Source: Prevotella sp. (GTDB lineage Bacteria > Bacteroidota > Bacteroidia > Bacteroidales > Bacteroidaceae). From it: a stretch of 64,000 bases of DNA. Made by a program: the position numbers and the translations under genes. The notes under the pieces are model-generated. The model worked only from the letters and a program-made list of their open reading frames with translations, did not search any database and was not told where the DNA came from. This document shows, piece by piece, positions 35,585-43,972 of this stretch (within the stretch, counting starts at the first letter, position 1; each line of letters starts with the position of its first letter). The stretch lies in the NCBI GenBank assembly GCA_024682415.1, contig JAIKZG010000012.1:21446-85445 (forward strand). The letters run 5' to 3'.

Positions 35585-36235
35585 TTACAGCTGTCCGCTT
35601 TCCACCTGCCTTACGATGCGTTCAGTCAGTCGGTCTACGCCGTTAGGATCATATTTCTTTGTAAGGCTCGCGCCAAATGCCCACGCGAATGCCTGATAAA
35701 ATCCAGCTCGGATAGGGCCGAGGAAAGCCTGTATAAGATTGTAAGAAGATGAGTTGCATTCTCTGTAAACAAGCTTTATCAACAGCTTGCCCTGAGAATA
35801 AGACAGCTTCTTCATTCGCGGAGTGTATTCCTTGCGAATACTTTTCTCCACAAACTTCATGTGAGCGTCTTTGGCCTTCTTGTTAGGAAGAGTCTGTAGA
35901 TACTCATAAGTCTCTAATATTATGACATTCACCTCCTTAGCTATAGGTAGCACCTTCTTAATATTATATACCAATCGGTTGTAAGCCATTCGCTCGGAAG
36001 CGTTTTTAAACACAGGCTGCGGATATACATATACATTATTCAATTCCACATACTGAATACTGTCGTTATCGTGCAACACCTTTCCCACTTTCACCATAGG
36101 CACAAAGGTCGGCTCGTCCACATCAGGCTCTACATCCTCAGGATTTACCTTTACGTGGGCATTTTTGTTGATCTGCGCCATCGTTGGCAGACCAAGCAAA
36201 ACCGACATGATGAAAATAGTAAAGAAACGTTTCAT
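35585..36235 (-). CDS. DUF4294 family exported protein
   Basis: 216 residues with a cleavable signal peptide (MKRFFTIFIMSVLLGLPTMAQ). Pattern of DUF4294, a Bacteroidetes family: YVELNNVYVYPQPVF, YNRLVYNIKKVLPIAKEVN, and a basic YTPRMKKLSYSQGKLLIKLV block, ending VDRLTERIVRQVESGQL. Function unknown. It lies 18 bases after the symporter and is probably cotranscribed with it. Confidence 0.8.
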   Translation of the reverse strand: MKRFFTIFIMSVLLGLPTMAQINKNAHVKVNPEDVEPDVDEPTFVPMVKVGKVLHDNDSIQYVELNNVYVYPQPVFKNASERMAYNRLVYNIKKVLPIAKEVNVIILETYEYLQTLPNKKAKDAHMKFVEKSIRKEYTPRMKKLSYSQGKLLIKLVYRECNSSSYNLIQAFLGPIRAGFYQAFAWAFGASLTKKYDPNGVDRLTERIVRQVESGQL

Positions 36236-36253
36236 GCTGCAAAAATAACATTT

Positions 36254-37672
36254 TTATTTATAACGACAAAGAAATCGCAATCCAAGGAATGTGAGCATAC
36301 CGTTGAGCATCAGCAACTCATAGCCGAACTTATAATCCATAAACCGCTGAGCCACAACGTCTATCATAAAGCAGAGCAGGGGAGAAGCTATCGCCACATA
36401 AGGCACAAATCTGTCGTTTACCTTCCTTCGGGTGAATATTCCGAAAGCAAACAATCCGAGCAGAGGGCCATAAGTGTAAGAGCACAATATGTAAATCGCG
36501 TCGATTACGCTCGTCGAGTTAATCATTTTAAATCCAAGGATGAAAATTATAAAAAGCATGGATAAAAACAAATGAGAACGTTTACGCAATTTCTCGTCAT
36601 CAGCGCGCTCCTTTATGTCTACGCAATAAATCGTAGTAAGAGCAGTAAGAGCGGAGTCGGCGCTTGAGAAAGAAGCAGCCACTATTCCTATCGCGAACAG
36701 CACTACCACCATTTCGCCTAATTTTCCCGTAGCCGCGAACATCGGAAGCAATTCATCTCCCATGGTCGGCAAAGCCACTCCCTCGCGCGCAGCGAGAATG
36801 CTTAAAAGCACGCCTAAGCATAGGAAAAGAAAGTTTACAGGCAAGAAAGCAAATCCATAAGTACACATATCTTTCTGCGCCTGACGCAGGTTTTTGCATG
36901 TTAAGTTTTTTTGCATCATATCCTGATCCAGTCCTGTCATCACTACTACCACGAAAATGCCGCTAAGAAACTGCTTCACGAAGTTCTGTTTTGAAACCCA
37001 GTCGTCGAACACAAATATCCTGCTGTGCGGATTACTGTATATAGCGTCTACAGCCCCCTTAAAATCAAGCCCTGCCTCATTTATCACATTATAAATTATA
37101 AGCAGCAGCGCTCCGAGGATGCAAAATGTCTGAAATGAGTCTGTCCACACCAATGTCTTTATTCCTCCCTTGCGAGTATATAGCCATATAAGCATAGTCA
37201 TTGATATCACCGTCAGGGGAAAAGGAATAGAGTAGGAGTCTAATACAAATTTCTGTAAAATTATGCAGACAACATAAAATCTCACAGCAGCGCCAGTCAT
37301 TTTTGACAGCATGAAAAATATCGAACCTATTTTATAAGAGCGTCTGCCCAATCTGTCTTTCAGATAAGAATAAATAGTGGTGAGATTAAGCTTATAATAT
37401 ATAGGAAGCAAAACAAACGCCACGAGGAAATAACCCACTATAAATCCCATGCACATCTGCAGATAAGTCATGTCGGTTTTCAACATCATGCCCGGAACCG
37501 AAACAAACGACACGCCGGAAATCGACGCGCCAATCATTCCAAACGCCACCATATACCATGGTGAATGTCTGTCGGCAAGATAAAAAGCTGAGTTACTTGT
37601 TTTGCGAGTAGTGAATTTACTGAATAGGAGCAATATAAGGAAATATATCGCGATGGTCGTCAAGATTATCAT
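36254..37672 (-). CDS. Sodium:solute symporter family (SSS) transporter
   Basis: 472 residues with about 13 membrane helices. SSS features: FYLADRHSPWYMVAFGMIGA, SGVSFVSVPGMML near the N-terminus, MTGLDQDMMQKNL after helix 6, and FSSADSALTALTTIYCVDI around residue 345, which holds sodium-site serines. Substrate is not predictable. Starts next to the DnaA-box region and is transcribed away from it. Confidence 0.88.
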   Translation of the reverse strand: MIILTTIAIYFLILLLFSKFTTRKTSNSAFYLADRHSPWYMVAFGMIGASISGVSFVSVPGMMLKTDMTYLQMCMGFIVGYFLVAFVLLPIYYKLNLTTIYSYLKDRLGRRSYKIGSIFFMLSKMTGAAVRFYVVCIILQKFVLDSYSIPFPLTVISMTMLIWLYTRKGGIKTLVWTDSFQTFCILGALLLIIYNVINEAGLDFKGAVDAIYSNPHSRIFVFDDWVSKQNFVKQFLSGIFVVVVMTGLDQDMMQKNLTCKNLRQAQKDMCTYGFAFLPVNFLFLCLGVLLSILAAREGVALPTMGDELLPMFAATGKLGEMVVVLFAIGIVAASFSSADSALTALTTIYCVDIKERADDEKLRKRSHLFLSMLFIIFILGFKMINSTSVIDAIYILCSYTYGPLLGLFAFGIFTRRKVNDRFVPYVAIASPLLCFMIDVVAQRFMDYKFGYELLMLNGMLTFLGLRFLCRYK

Positions 37673-37739
37673 TATCTTTGTGCTTTCTTATTTATATTAT
37701 TGTCTCTATAAAATATCGCCTGCAAAAGTAACCAAAAAT

Positions 37740-38080
37740 AAGTTATCCACAAAAGATGTGGATAACTATACTTACAACCCTGTTTATAACTTATTAATAA
37801 CTCTCCACTTTTCCACACACAGCGTGTCCGAGCACAATAAATGTTGATATCCACACACTTATGAAAGGGTTTTCACACAACTTTTCAACAGTTTTTCAAC
37901 CATTATTTTTAAAAAGTTATTAACTTTGCATCGTTCGAGGGTATAACTGTGGATAACTATTATATCTTATTGATTTACAAAGAAAAGATATTCATACAAT
38001 GTGTTTAAAACTGCATATCAATATGTTTATATCTAAATATACAAATATTTAGACAAAAAGTTATTAACATTATCCACACT
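37740..38080. other. Candidate chromosomal origin (oriC): DnaA-box cluster with AT-rich stretch
   Basis: Four exact DnaA boxes TTATCCACA lie here: 37743-37751 (+), 37757-37765 (-), 37948-37956 (-) and 38070-38078 (+). The first two form an inverted pair 5 bases apart. Near matches occur at 37809-37817 (TTTTCCACA) and 37847-37855 (ATATCCACA). Between 37957 and 38069 is a very AT-rich stretch suited to unwinding. A fifth exact box is at 39210-39218 past nadA. Flanking genes point away on both sides. No gene fits this 469-base gap. Confidence 0.65.
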
Positions 38081-38141
38081 TAATCATCATACTCTTATTT
38101 TTCTTTTTAAAGAATTGAAATAAATAAAATAATATATAGTA

Positions 38142-39149
38142 ATGGTTGAAAACGATAATAAGGTGAAGCAAGCCTGGATAGAGAAGGGATTTATTGATGA
38201 GCCTGTTGATAAGAGTTTAGATCTTAAAAAAGAGATACGAAAGCTGTGCGAGGAAAAGAATGCCGCCATATTGGCACATTACTACACTCGCGGCGAAATA
38301 CAGGATATAGCCGACTTCATAGGCGACTCATTGGCTTTGGCGCGCCAGGCACAGAAGATAGAAGCAAAGATTGTCGTTATGTGTGGTGTGCATTTCATGG
38401 CAGAGACCAACAAAATCCTTTGTCCCGACAAAAAGGTATTGATACCCGATTTGAACGCAGGCTGCTCGCTTGCCGATTCATGCAAGGCAGAGGATTTGAA
38501 GAAATACAAGGAAGAACATCCAGGTTATAAAGTAGTGAGCTATGTAAACACTACAGCAGCCGTGAAAGCCCTCACCGATGTTGTTGTCACTTCAGGCAAT
38601 GCCGTAAAGGTGGTAGGCTCATTCCCTAAGGACGAGAAACTCATTTTCGGCCCTGACTATAACCTCGGCTCATATATCAATTCCGTTTCGGGCAGAAACA
38701 TGCTTTTATGGAATGGCGGATGCCATGTGCATGAGCGTTTTTCTGTAGACGAGATTGTAAAACTCAAAAAGGAGCACCCAAATGCCGAAGTGTTGGCGCA
38801 TCTTGAGTGTAAAGGCCCGGTTTTGGCTATTGCCGATGTAGTGGGCAGCACTGCCGTAATGCTTAAGCACGTTGTTGCGAGCGACAAGAAAGAGTTTATC
38901 ATCGCCACAGAGGCTGGTATTCTTCACGAATTGCAGCGTCAGTGTCCTGGCAAGACATTCTATCCTGTTCCGCCAGAGGTGAGCGAGGGCAGCATGGGTT
39001 GCAGCTGCAACGACTGTGAGTTTATGAAGATGAACACATTAGAAAAGATATACAACTGCTTGAAATATGAATGGCCTGAGGTGAATGTAGACGCTGATAT
39101 TGCCAAAGAAGCCATCAAGCCTATCGACTTAATGCTCAAGCTAAGTTGA
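38142..39149 (+). CDS. nadA: Quinolinate synthase
   Basis: Makes quinolinate from iminoaspartate and dihydroxyacetone phosphate for NAD synthesis, using a 4Fe-4S cluster. 335 residues: AILAHYYTRGEIQDIADFIG at the N-terminus, cysteine in VVMCGVHFMAET (about 89), LNAGCSLADSC, HLECKGPVLAIAD and SMGCSCNDCEFMKMN (about 290), which supply the cluster ligands. nadB and nadC are not in the window. It begins just right of the oriC candidate. Confidence 0.96.
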   Translation: MVENDNKVKQAWIEKGFIDEPVDKSLDLKKEIRKLCEEKNAAILAHYYTRGEIQDIADFIGDSLALARQAQKIEAKIVVMCGVHFMAETNKILCPDKKVLIPDLNAGCSLADSCKAEDLKKYKEEHPGYKVVSYVNTTAAVKALTDVVVTSGNAVKVVGSFPKDEKLIFGPDYNLGSYINSVSGRNMLLWNGGCHVHERFSVDEIVKLKKEHPNAEVLAHLECKGPVLAIADVVGSTAVMLKHVVASDKKEFIIATEAGILHELQRQCPGKTFYPVPPEVSEGSMGCSCNDCEFMKMNTLEKIYNCLKYEWPEVNVDADIAKEAIKPIDLMLKLS

Positions 39150-39166
39150 TAACTTTGTTGATAAGT

Positions 39167-39207
39167 GTGCGATAGCTATGATAATCAGTAAGTTATAGCT
39201 ATCGCAC
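39167..39207 (+). terminator. Hairpin after nadA
   Basis: Perfect 13-bp stem GTGCGATAGCTAT (39167-39179) with ATAGCTATCGCAC (39195-39207). No T run follows; instead an exact DnaA box (39210-39218) does, so termination is only probable. Confidence 0.5.
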
Positions 39208-39209
39208 AT

Positions 39210-39218
39210 TGTGGATAA
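39210..39218 (-). promoter_or_regulatory. DnaA box right of nadA
   Basis: Plus strand TGTGGATAA, an exact TTATCCACA on the minus strand, 1.1 kb from the main DnaA-box cluster. Confidence 0.5.
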
Positions 39219-39266
39219 CTAATGTTGATAACTATTATCTATTATTATATTATATAATGTGAGATT

Positions 39267-39947
39267 ATGAAAAGACTATCTATTATTATGTTAATGCTTT
39301 TATGCTTTGTCGGCATGAAAGCGCAGAAGCAGATTTCCATTCTTGGCGATTCCTATTCCACATTTGAGGGATACGCTCCATGCGACACATTTGATATATG
39401 GTATTTTAAAGTGCCGTTGAAGAATCGCACGGATGTAACCGACGTGAAACAGACATGGTGGCATAAGTTTATAAAGAAGCACAATTATCGCCTTTGCGTG
39501 AACAACAGTTTTTCGGGTTCCACCATTTGCTTCACAGGCTACAGAAAGGAAGACTACAGCAACCGCTCGTTTGTAAACCGCATGAAAGAGCTTGGCAACT
39601 GCCCTGATATTATTTTTATATTCGGAGGCACTAACGACAGCTGGGCAGGCTCACCGATAGGAGAGTATAAATATTCTGATTGGACGAATAAAGATTTGTA
39701 TACATTCCGTCCTGCCATGGCATATATGCTCGATTATATGACCACGCGCTATCTTAACACCGAGATTTATTTCATCGTGAACAACAAGCTCAAACCAGAG
39801 ATTACCAATTCCATTCACGACATCTGCAATCATTATAATGTGAAATACCTCGACCTTAAGGATATTGATAAAAAAGGCAATCATCCGTCGGTAAAAGGCA
39901 TGGAGCAGATAGTAGATCAGCTTGATGAATTTCTCAATCTGAAATAA
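39267..39947 (+). CDS. Exported SGNH/GDSL hydrolase
   Basis: 226 residues with signal peptide (MKRLSIIMLMLLCFVGMKAQ). SGNH hydrolase blocks: ILGDSYSTFEGY carries the nucleophilic serine in a GDSYS variant of GDSL, NNSFSGSTICFTG has block II, IFIFGGTNDSWAGSP block III (GGTND), and DKKGNHPSVKGMEQI the catalytic D-x-x-H region. Likely an esterase acting on carbohydrate or lipid esters in the periplasm or outside; substrate unknown. Confidence 0.88.
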   Translation: MKRLSIIMLMLLCFVGMKAQKQISILGDSYSTFEGYAPCDTFDIWYFKVPLKNRTDVTDVKQTWWHKFIKKHNYRLCVNNSFSGSTICFTGYRKEDYSNRSFVNRMKELGNCPDIIFIFGGTNDSWAGSPIGEYKYSDWTNKDLYTFRPAMAYMLDYMTTRYLNTEIYFIVNNKLKPEITNSIHDICNHYNVKYLDLKDIDKKGNHPSVKGMEQIVDQLDEFLNLK

Positions 39948-39979
39948 ACTATATTGTAAAGATAAAATAATTAAAACAT

Positions 39980-40018
39980 AAAAAGTCCATTTAGCCGTTC
40001 ATGCTAAATGGACTTTTT
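39980..40018. terminator. Bidirectional terminator between SGNH hydrolase and ribD
   Basis: Perfect 15-bp stem AAAAGTCCATTTAGC (39981-39995) with its complement (40003-40017), 7-base loop, A/T flanks. Confidence 0.9.
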
Positions 40019-40051
40019 CGTTTATATGATTTTTATATTACTTATCGCTTC

Positions 40052-40972
40052 TTACATCTTAATATAAGTCTCTATTATGTTTCCGTCGTAAATATCGCGC
40101 GTAGCGAGTTTTGCTTGGCAGGGTAGAGGGGGGGCGAGTGTTCCGCTTTTTACAGTTTTCGGCGAAGTCTCAATCCTTATTTCGTCCCACAAATCTTTCT
40201 CAATAAAGCTGTTTAGCGTCTTGCTTCCGCCTTCCACTATCAAGCTCTGCTTCTTTTCTTCCGCCAGATGTCGTAATATCTCCTCGATAGAAGTAGAGTG
40301 GCTTAATATTATCCTTTCAGGATCATTTCCGCTCCATTCCCTCACGTTGAGCTGCGGATTATCCCTTTCCTCCGTGGTATGCCCCACGAGAATAGCGTCG
40401 TTTTCCGCCCTCAGCTTATGCGAAAGCATTTTTGTGAATGGTGTGGAAAACATTTCCGGCTTGAAATCGTTGTCTATAAATCCGTTGCTGCTCTGCGCCC
40501 ATTTCAGCAGAATGTAAGGTCGGCCATGAGTGTTGAATGTGATGAAGCGCCTGTTCAGCTCCAAGCATTCCTTTTCCATTACTCCCACCGTCACCTCTAT
40601 GCCGGCTTCGCGCAGCTTCTTAATGCCTCGTCCCTGCACTTTCGCGAAAGGATCTACGCATCCGCACACCACTCTTTTCACACCTTTCTTTATTATAAGG
40701 TCGGCGCATGGCGGCGTTTTGCCGTAATGTGAGCATGGCTCAAGGCTTACGTATATAGTAGACTTGCTGAGATATTTCTCGTCTTCCTCTTTCACCGACG
40801 CGAAAGCGTTCACCTCGGCATGGCCCTCACCGCATTTCTTGTGGTAGCCCTCGCCGATAATCCTTCCGCCATAGACGATGCACGCGCCCACCATAGGGTT
40901 AGGTTTCGCGCCAAGTATTCCGTTTTTAGCCAGCTGAATGCAGCGGCTCATATAAAGCTCATCGGTATTCAT
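40052..40972 (-). CDS. ribD: Bifunctional riboflavin deaminase/reductase RibD
   Basis: Catalyses the second and third steps of riboflavin synthesis. 306 residues: N-terminal deaminase domain with zinc ligands in HAEVNAF and EPCSHYGKTPPC, and C-terminal reductase (ILLKWAQSSNGFID, ILVGHTTEERDNPQLNVR, LIVEGGSKTLNSFIE). It is at the short end for RibD (usually 330-370), mainly in the reductase. No other rib gene nearby. Confidence 0.93.
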   Translation of the reverse strand: MNTDELYMSRCIQLAKNGILGAKPNPMVGACIVYGGRIIGEGYHKKCGEGHAEVNAFASVKEEDEKYLSKSTIYVSLEPCSHYGKTPPCADLIIKKGVKRVVCGCVDPFAKVQGRGIKKLREAGIEVTVGVMEKECLELNRRFITFNTHGRPYILLKWAQSSNGFIDNDFKPEMFSTPFTKMLSHKLRAENDAILVGHTTEERDNPQLNVREWSGNDPERIILSHSTSIEEILRHLAEEKKQSLIVEGGSKTLNSFIEKDLWDEIRIETSPKTVKSGTLAPPLPCQAKLATRDIYDGNIIETYIKM

Positions 40973-41047
40973 AAGTGTGGCAAAGATAATAAATTAAGAT
41001 TATAATAACCCTTTAGATTACGTAGTTTTTTCTGATTCAGATTCTGT

Positions 41048-41083
41048 TCTGATAAAGACAGACAATTGTCTGCCTTTATCAGA
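41048..41083. terminator. Hairpin between DUF6261-type gene and ribD
   Basis: Stem TCTGATAAAG / CTTTATCAGA (41048-41057 with 41074-41083) enclosing a second palindrome CAGACAATTGTCTG. Downstream of the leftward gene at 41104; no strong T run, so it may be a terminator or a protein site. Confidence 0.5.
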
Positions 41084-41103
41084 AATATAGTGAATGTAAG
41101 GAA

Positions 41104-42024
41104 TTAATTAGCAGGTCTTAACTGCTCGCCTCCCGTAGTGTCTTGGTTGCTGCCAGATGGAGTTTCCTCCTTAGGCTTGTCGTCGCCTGTGGTTTCGGGG
41201 CTGAGATTAGTCTGGTCGTTATTATTAGTGGTCTTGCCATCTTTGTCGCCCTTATTCTCCTTATCCGTCTTGTCGCCTTGCTCCTTGCCGTCAGGCTCGT
41301 TGTCGCTGACGACTCTCTTTCCGCTTGAAGCCTCGCACTTGTCAAACCACTTGTTGAGCACATTATAGAAAGGCTTAAACTTCTCGTCGCCCTCCAGTGT
41401 AGAGTGAGCCACCACAGCGGCAATTATGGCGTTGCACTTCTCGTCGGTGCGATTGCGAGCCTGTCTCATTGCCTGCTTAGGGATTTGGGCAAGAATAGCG
41501 TCGCGCTCTCCCTCGTTGGCGGTCAGCTGAGTGCTTACGCTTTTCAGCTCAGCCACCAAGCCTTCCAAGCCCAGCAACTTCACGCTGTCGGCAAGCTCGC
41601 CCTCAAAATCGGTTATTATTCCTGCCACAGCACCATTCATGTCGCGCTTTTTGCCCGACTTTGCGTAGCCGCTCTTCTTAATGCTCAGCAATATCTCGTT
41701 GGCAGCGTTCTTTCTTGCGTTGTCTACCGACGGAACGTAAGCCTTTGCCACCCTCTTTATTGCCGTGAGAAGCTGTCGGCGAGTGGTGTTGTCAGAGTTA
41801 ATCTTCTCGTTGAGTGCCACATTGTGCTGCAAGTGCATGCAGTCTGCCTCATATTTCAGCGCAGCTTCCGCCTCGCTTATCTCCTTAGCGCACAGCTCCG
41901 CAACTACGCTGTCGCGTTTAGCCTTGTTGATAATGCCCTCATCCATTGAGTATTGAGAGTTGTTGCTTGCGTATGTTATCACTGCTGGCAAATAATAGCC
42001 AAGCTCTTTTCTGTTCTTTTTCAT
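41104..42024 (-). CDS. DUF6261-type protein, second copy
   Basis: 306 residues, cytosolic, helical; same plan as the protein at 9657: N-terminal helical domain to about residue 215 (LGYYLPAVITYASNN; LLTAIKRVAKAYVPSVDN; KLLGLEGLVAELKSVSTQL), then a disordered D/K/G then T/P/E tail ending TTGGEQLRPAN. The two share LLGL and the closing layout but differ widely in sequence. Function unknown. Upstream lies an 800-base gap with a candidate small RNA on the other strand. Confidence 0.65.
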   Translation of the reverse strand: MKKNRKELGYYLPAVITYASNNSQYSMDEGIINKAKRDSVVAELCAKEISEAEAALKYEADCMHLQHNVALNEKINSDNTTRRQLLTAIKRVAKAYVPSVDNARKNAANEILLSIKKSGYAKSGKKRDMNGAVAGIITDFEGELADSVKLLGLEGLVAELKSVSTQLTANEGERDAILAQIPKQAMRQARNRTDEKCNAIIAAVVAHSTLEGDEKFKPFYNVLNKWFDKCEASSGKRVVSDNEPDGKEQGDKTDKENKGDKDGKTTNNNDQTNLSPETTGDDKPKEETPSGSNQDTTGGEQLRPAN

Positions 42025-42176
42025 AAAAAAACTATTTTTTTAATGTGTATAATTCCGTTTGTACACAGCGTTTCACCACACCGCGCACATCCGTTTTTTG
42101 TTTGGAAAATAGTCTTTGATGAAGAAAAAACGTGTTTTCTATTTTCTTTGAATTCCTAAAAATAGTCCAATAAAAA

Positions 42177-42208
42177 TTTGGATTATTTGGTTTATTTCAG
42201 TAATTTCG
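42177..42208 (+). promoter_or_regulatory. Promoter of the orphan RNA candidate
   Basis: TTTG (42177-42180), 20 bases, TAATTTCG (42201-42208), one mismatch to the -7 consensus. No rightward gene follows. Confidence 0.5.
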
Positions 42209-42211
42209 CAT

Positions 42212-42391
42212 CGTGTTCATTTGGAACACGCTAACTAAAATTAGAATTCAAAACAAGAAAACTACATTAATTATTATTTAAATGTTTTGTCCTCGTCCTG
42301 TCTTTTTGGGCAGAGGTGGAGATAAGACTTAATTTACACCTCTTTTATAAAGTGGAACTGTATCGTTTCGCAGACGGTGCAGTTCTTTTTT
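42212..42391 (+). ncRNA. Candidate small structured RNA (about 180 nt)
   Basis: Framed by a near-consensus promoter and a strong terminator, with no ORF of note. It opens with a perfect hairpin CGTGTTC / GAACACG (42212-42230). The middle can fold two ways: CTGTC with GGCAG near 42297-42314, or AGAGGTG (42312-42318) with CACCTCT (42337-42343), which compete for the same bases. It ends in an 11-bp stem (42355-42365 with 42375-42385, two G-U pairs) and TTTTTT. Not recognised as a known RNA family; a trans-acting sRNA is one reading. Confidence 0.5.
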
Positions 42392-42430
42392 CTTTATAAT
42401 TATCGCGCCCTTTTGTCACGCCATATTTTA

Positions 42431-42550
42431 TTATCCTTTCTTTAAAGTTTTACCTTTAGGTGATCTACGACCACCATGTTTACCTCTATTATTAATATGT
42501 GTATTACCACATACATTAGCTCTATTTACAGACCATTCGATAGCAGTCTA
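42431..42550 (-). pseudogene. Possible C-terminal remnant of a basic protein
   Basis: An open stretch without start codon reads TAIEWSVNRANVCGNTHI, then NNRGKHGGRRSPKGKTLKKG and stop. It lies in the 800-base gap between the DUF6261-type gene and the Rhs operon, on the same strand as the latter. The N/G/R/K-rich end looks protein-like and could be a shed toxin tail, but it is short and no homologue is known. The rest of the gap (42550-42770) is AT-rich without recognised content. Confidence 0.25.
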
Positions 42551-42770
42551 TTTTCAAGCTAAGCACAAAATTACAAATAAAAATTTGAATTATTCATCAA
42601 ATTAAAATTCTTTCCCTATAATAAAAAATGCAAAAATTACTATTCTCTTGATTATCAACAAAATAGGAGCTAAAAAATTTCTTGATTATTTACATCAAAG
42701 TTAATAGATAACATTTTCTGTCTTTCATTTCCGCCTTCGTGAAGGATATTATAACATAATCCGAATGCCG

Positions 42771-42829
42771 CCAGAACATAATTTGAACGCCATCCGAACA
42801 GCGTTATAATAGCGTTCGAATGGCGTTCT
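42771..42829. repeat. Intergenic repeat with inverted ends, copy 1
   Basis: Begins CCAGAACATAATTTGAACGC, contains GAACGCCATCCG and CGAATGGCGTTC as stem arms (42785-42796, 42817-42828). Same sequence family as 50750-50808 and, truncated, 56089-56116. It lies directly after the last gene of the Rhs unit and may act as its terminator. Confidence 0.8.
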
Positions 42830-42843
42830 TATGAGTTTATAGT

Positions 42844-43968
42844 TTATTTCTTTGTTATCTGCCTTGAATAAGTCTTTCCCATTGCCTTTATGTTTATAGC
42901 ATAAACACCGTGACGCAGACCAGACAAATTGATTGTGAATTTTTGTGGCTCTACACCATCAGAATGACTTTTCTTATGCACGATTAACATTCCATCTACT
43001 GTGCACAAGTTACATTCTATATCCATAGGTTTATTGGGTTTACATTCAACTTCAAATCTATCTGTAGAAGTTTCTGTTATGCAATATTCCAAATTTTGAT
43101 TATCAATACCTTTATTTCCATCATTGTTGATAATGGATTTTTCCGACTCTTCCTTGCGTACATCTTCATTCTCCTTGTCATACATTCCTTCTTGTTCTTC
43201 TATCGGATAATAGAAAGATTCTGCGCTTCCATTACCATACATACGAGTTTCAAAGACTGGATAGCGATAACCTTTTGCATACCACTGATATATATTGAGT
43301 TCTATAATATTTGAATCATTTGCAATTTTATCGTTTACATCTTTATCGCTCAGCACATCATAATGTTTCACAAATGGATTTTCATTATCTGGAGTAGACT
43401 TAGATGAAAGCAAAATGTTTGTGTGAATTCGCATCACATTTCTCAGGGTATCACCATTGGGTATTACCATCATTCCTTTAGCATCGGCTTTTACTGTATA
43501 TCTGCCTAATTCACTTATTGTTAGATTCTCACAATATTTGCCTACGCCCTGTGTGCAGCCTTGAATCGAATCTCCATAAGAAAAAGGATAACGCATCATG
43601 AGAATAGGCTTGAATAGCCAGATCTTTATTAACCTATTCTCATAACCGGTAAAGCGCAAAGAATCATGCTTCTCTACATAGCTATAAATTGTACCATGTT
43701 CTGTTCGTTCAATAGCTTCTTCATTTGTAGGAGAAGCCACATAGTCAATGCGTTGTACATCGCCTAATTCTTTTAGCTCGCTATAATCCCAAACGATATT
43801 TGAGCCACATTCACCAACATTCATACTTTTCACTTCTTGTTTCATCAATTTGTCATTCACTCTGTATGAATTACAATGTGAATTCAAAGTCTGTGCAGAA
43901 GCACAGAAGTAAAAACACAACAATAAAAGAATAATGTAAATTCTATTAATATTGTTTTGTTTATTCAT
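42844..43968 (-). CDS. Exported protein with T9SS-type C-terminal sorting domain
   Basis: 374 residues: signal peptide ending CASAQ, a middle domain of unknown type (CGSNIVWDYSEL; LRFTGYENRLIKIW), an acidic disordered linker at about 265-300, and a C-terminal domain of about 75 residues that fits T9SS type A signals (CNLCTVDGMLIVHKKS, FTINLSGLRHGVYAINIK, YSRQITKK). So it is probably carried across the outer membrane by T9SS. Last gene of the Rhs unit, 4 bases after the lipoprotein gene. Confidence 0.7.
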   Translation of the reverse strand: MNKQNNINRIYIILLLLCFYFCASAQTLNSHCNSYRVNDKLMKQEVKSMNVGECGSNIVWDYSELKELGDVQRIDYVASPTNEEAIERTEHGTIYSYVEKHDSLRFTGYENRLIKIWLFKPILMMRYPFSYGDSIQGCTQGVGKYCENLTISELGRYTVKADAKGMMVIPNGDTLRNVMRIHTNILLSSKSTPDNENPFVKHYDVLSDKDVNDKIANDSNIIELNIYQWYAKGYRYPVFETRMYGNGSAESFYYPIEEQEGMYDKENEDVRKEESEKSIINNDGNKGIDNQNLEYCITETSTDRFEVECKPNKPMDIECNLCTVDGMLIVHKKSHSDGVEPQKFTINLSGLRHGVYAINIKAMGKTYSRQITKK

Positions 43969-43972
43969 TTTC

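Noticed and set aside
42025..42843. tRNA or known riboswitch in the 800-base gap
   Set aside because: No cloverleaf or familiar conserved core found; only the unnamed RNA candidate can be supported.
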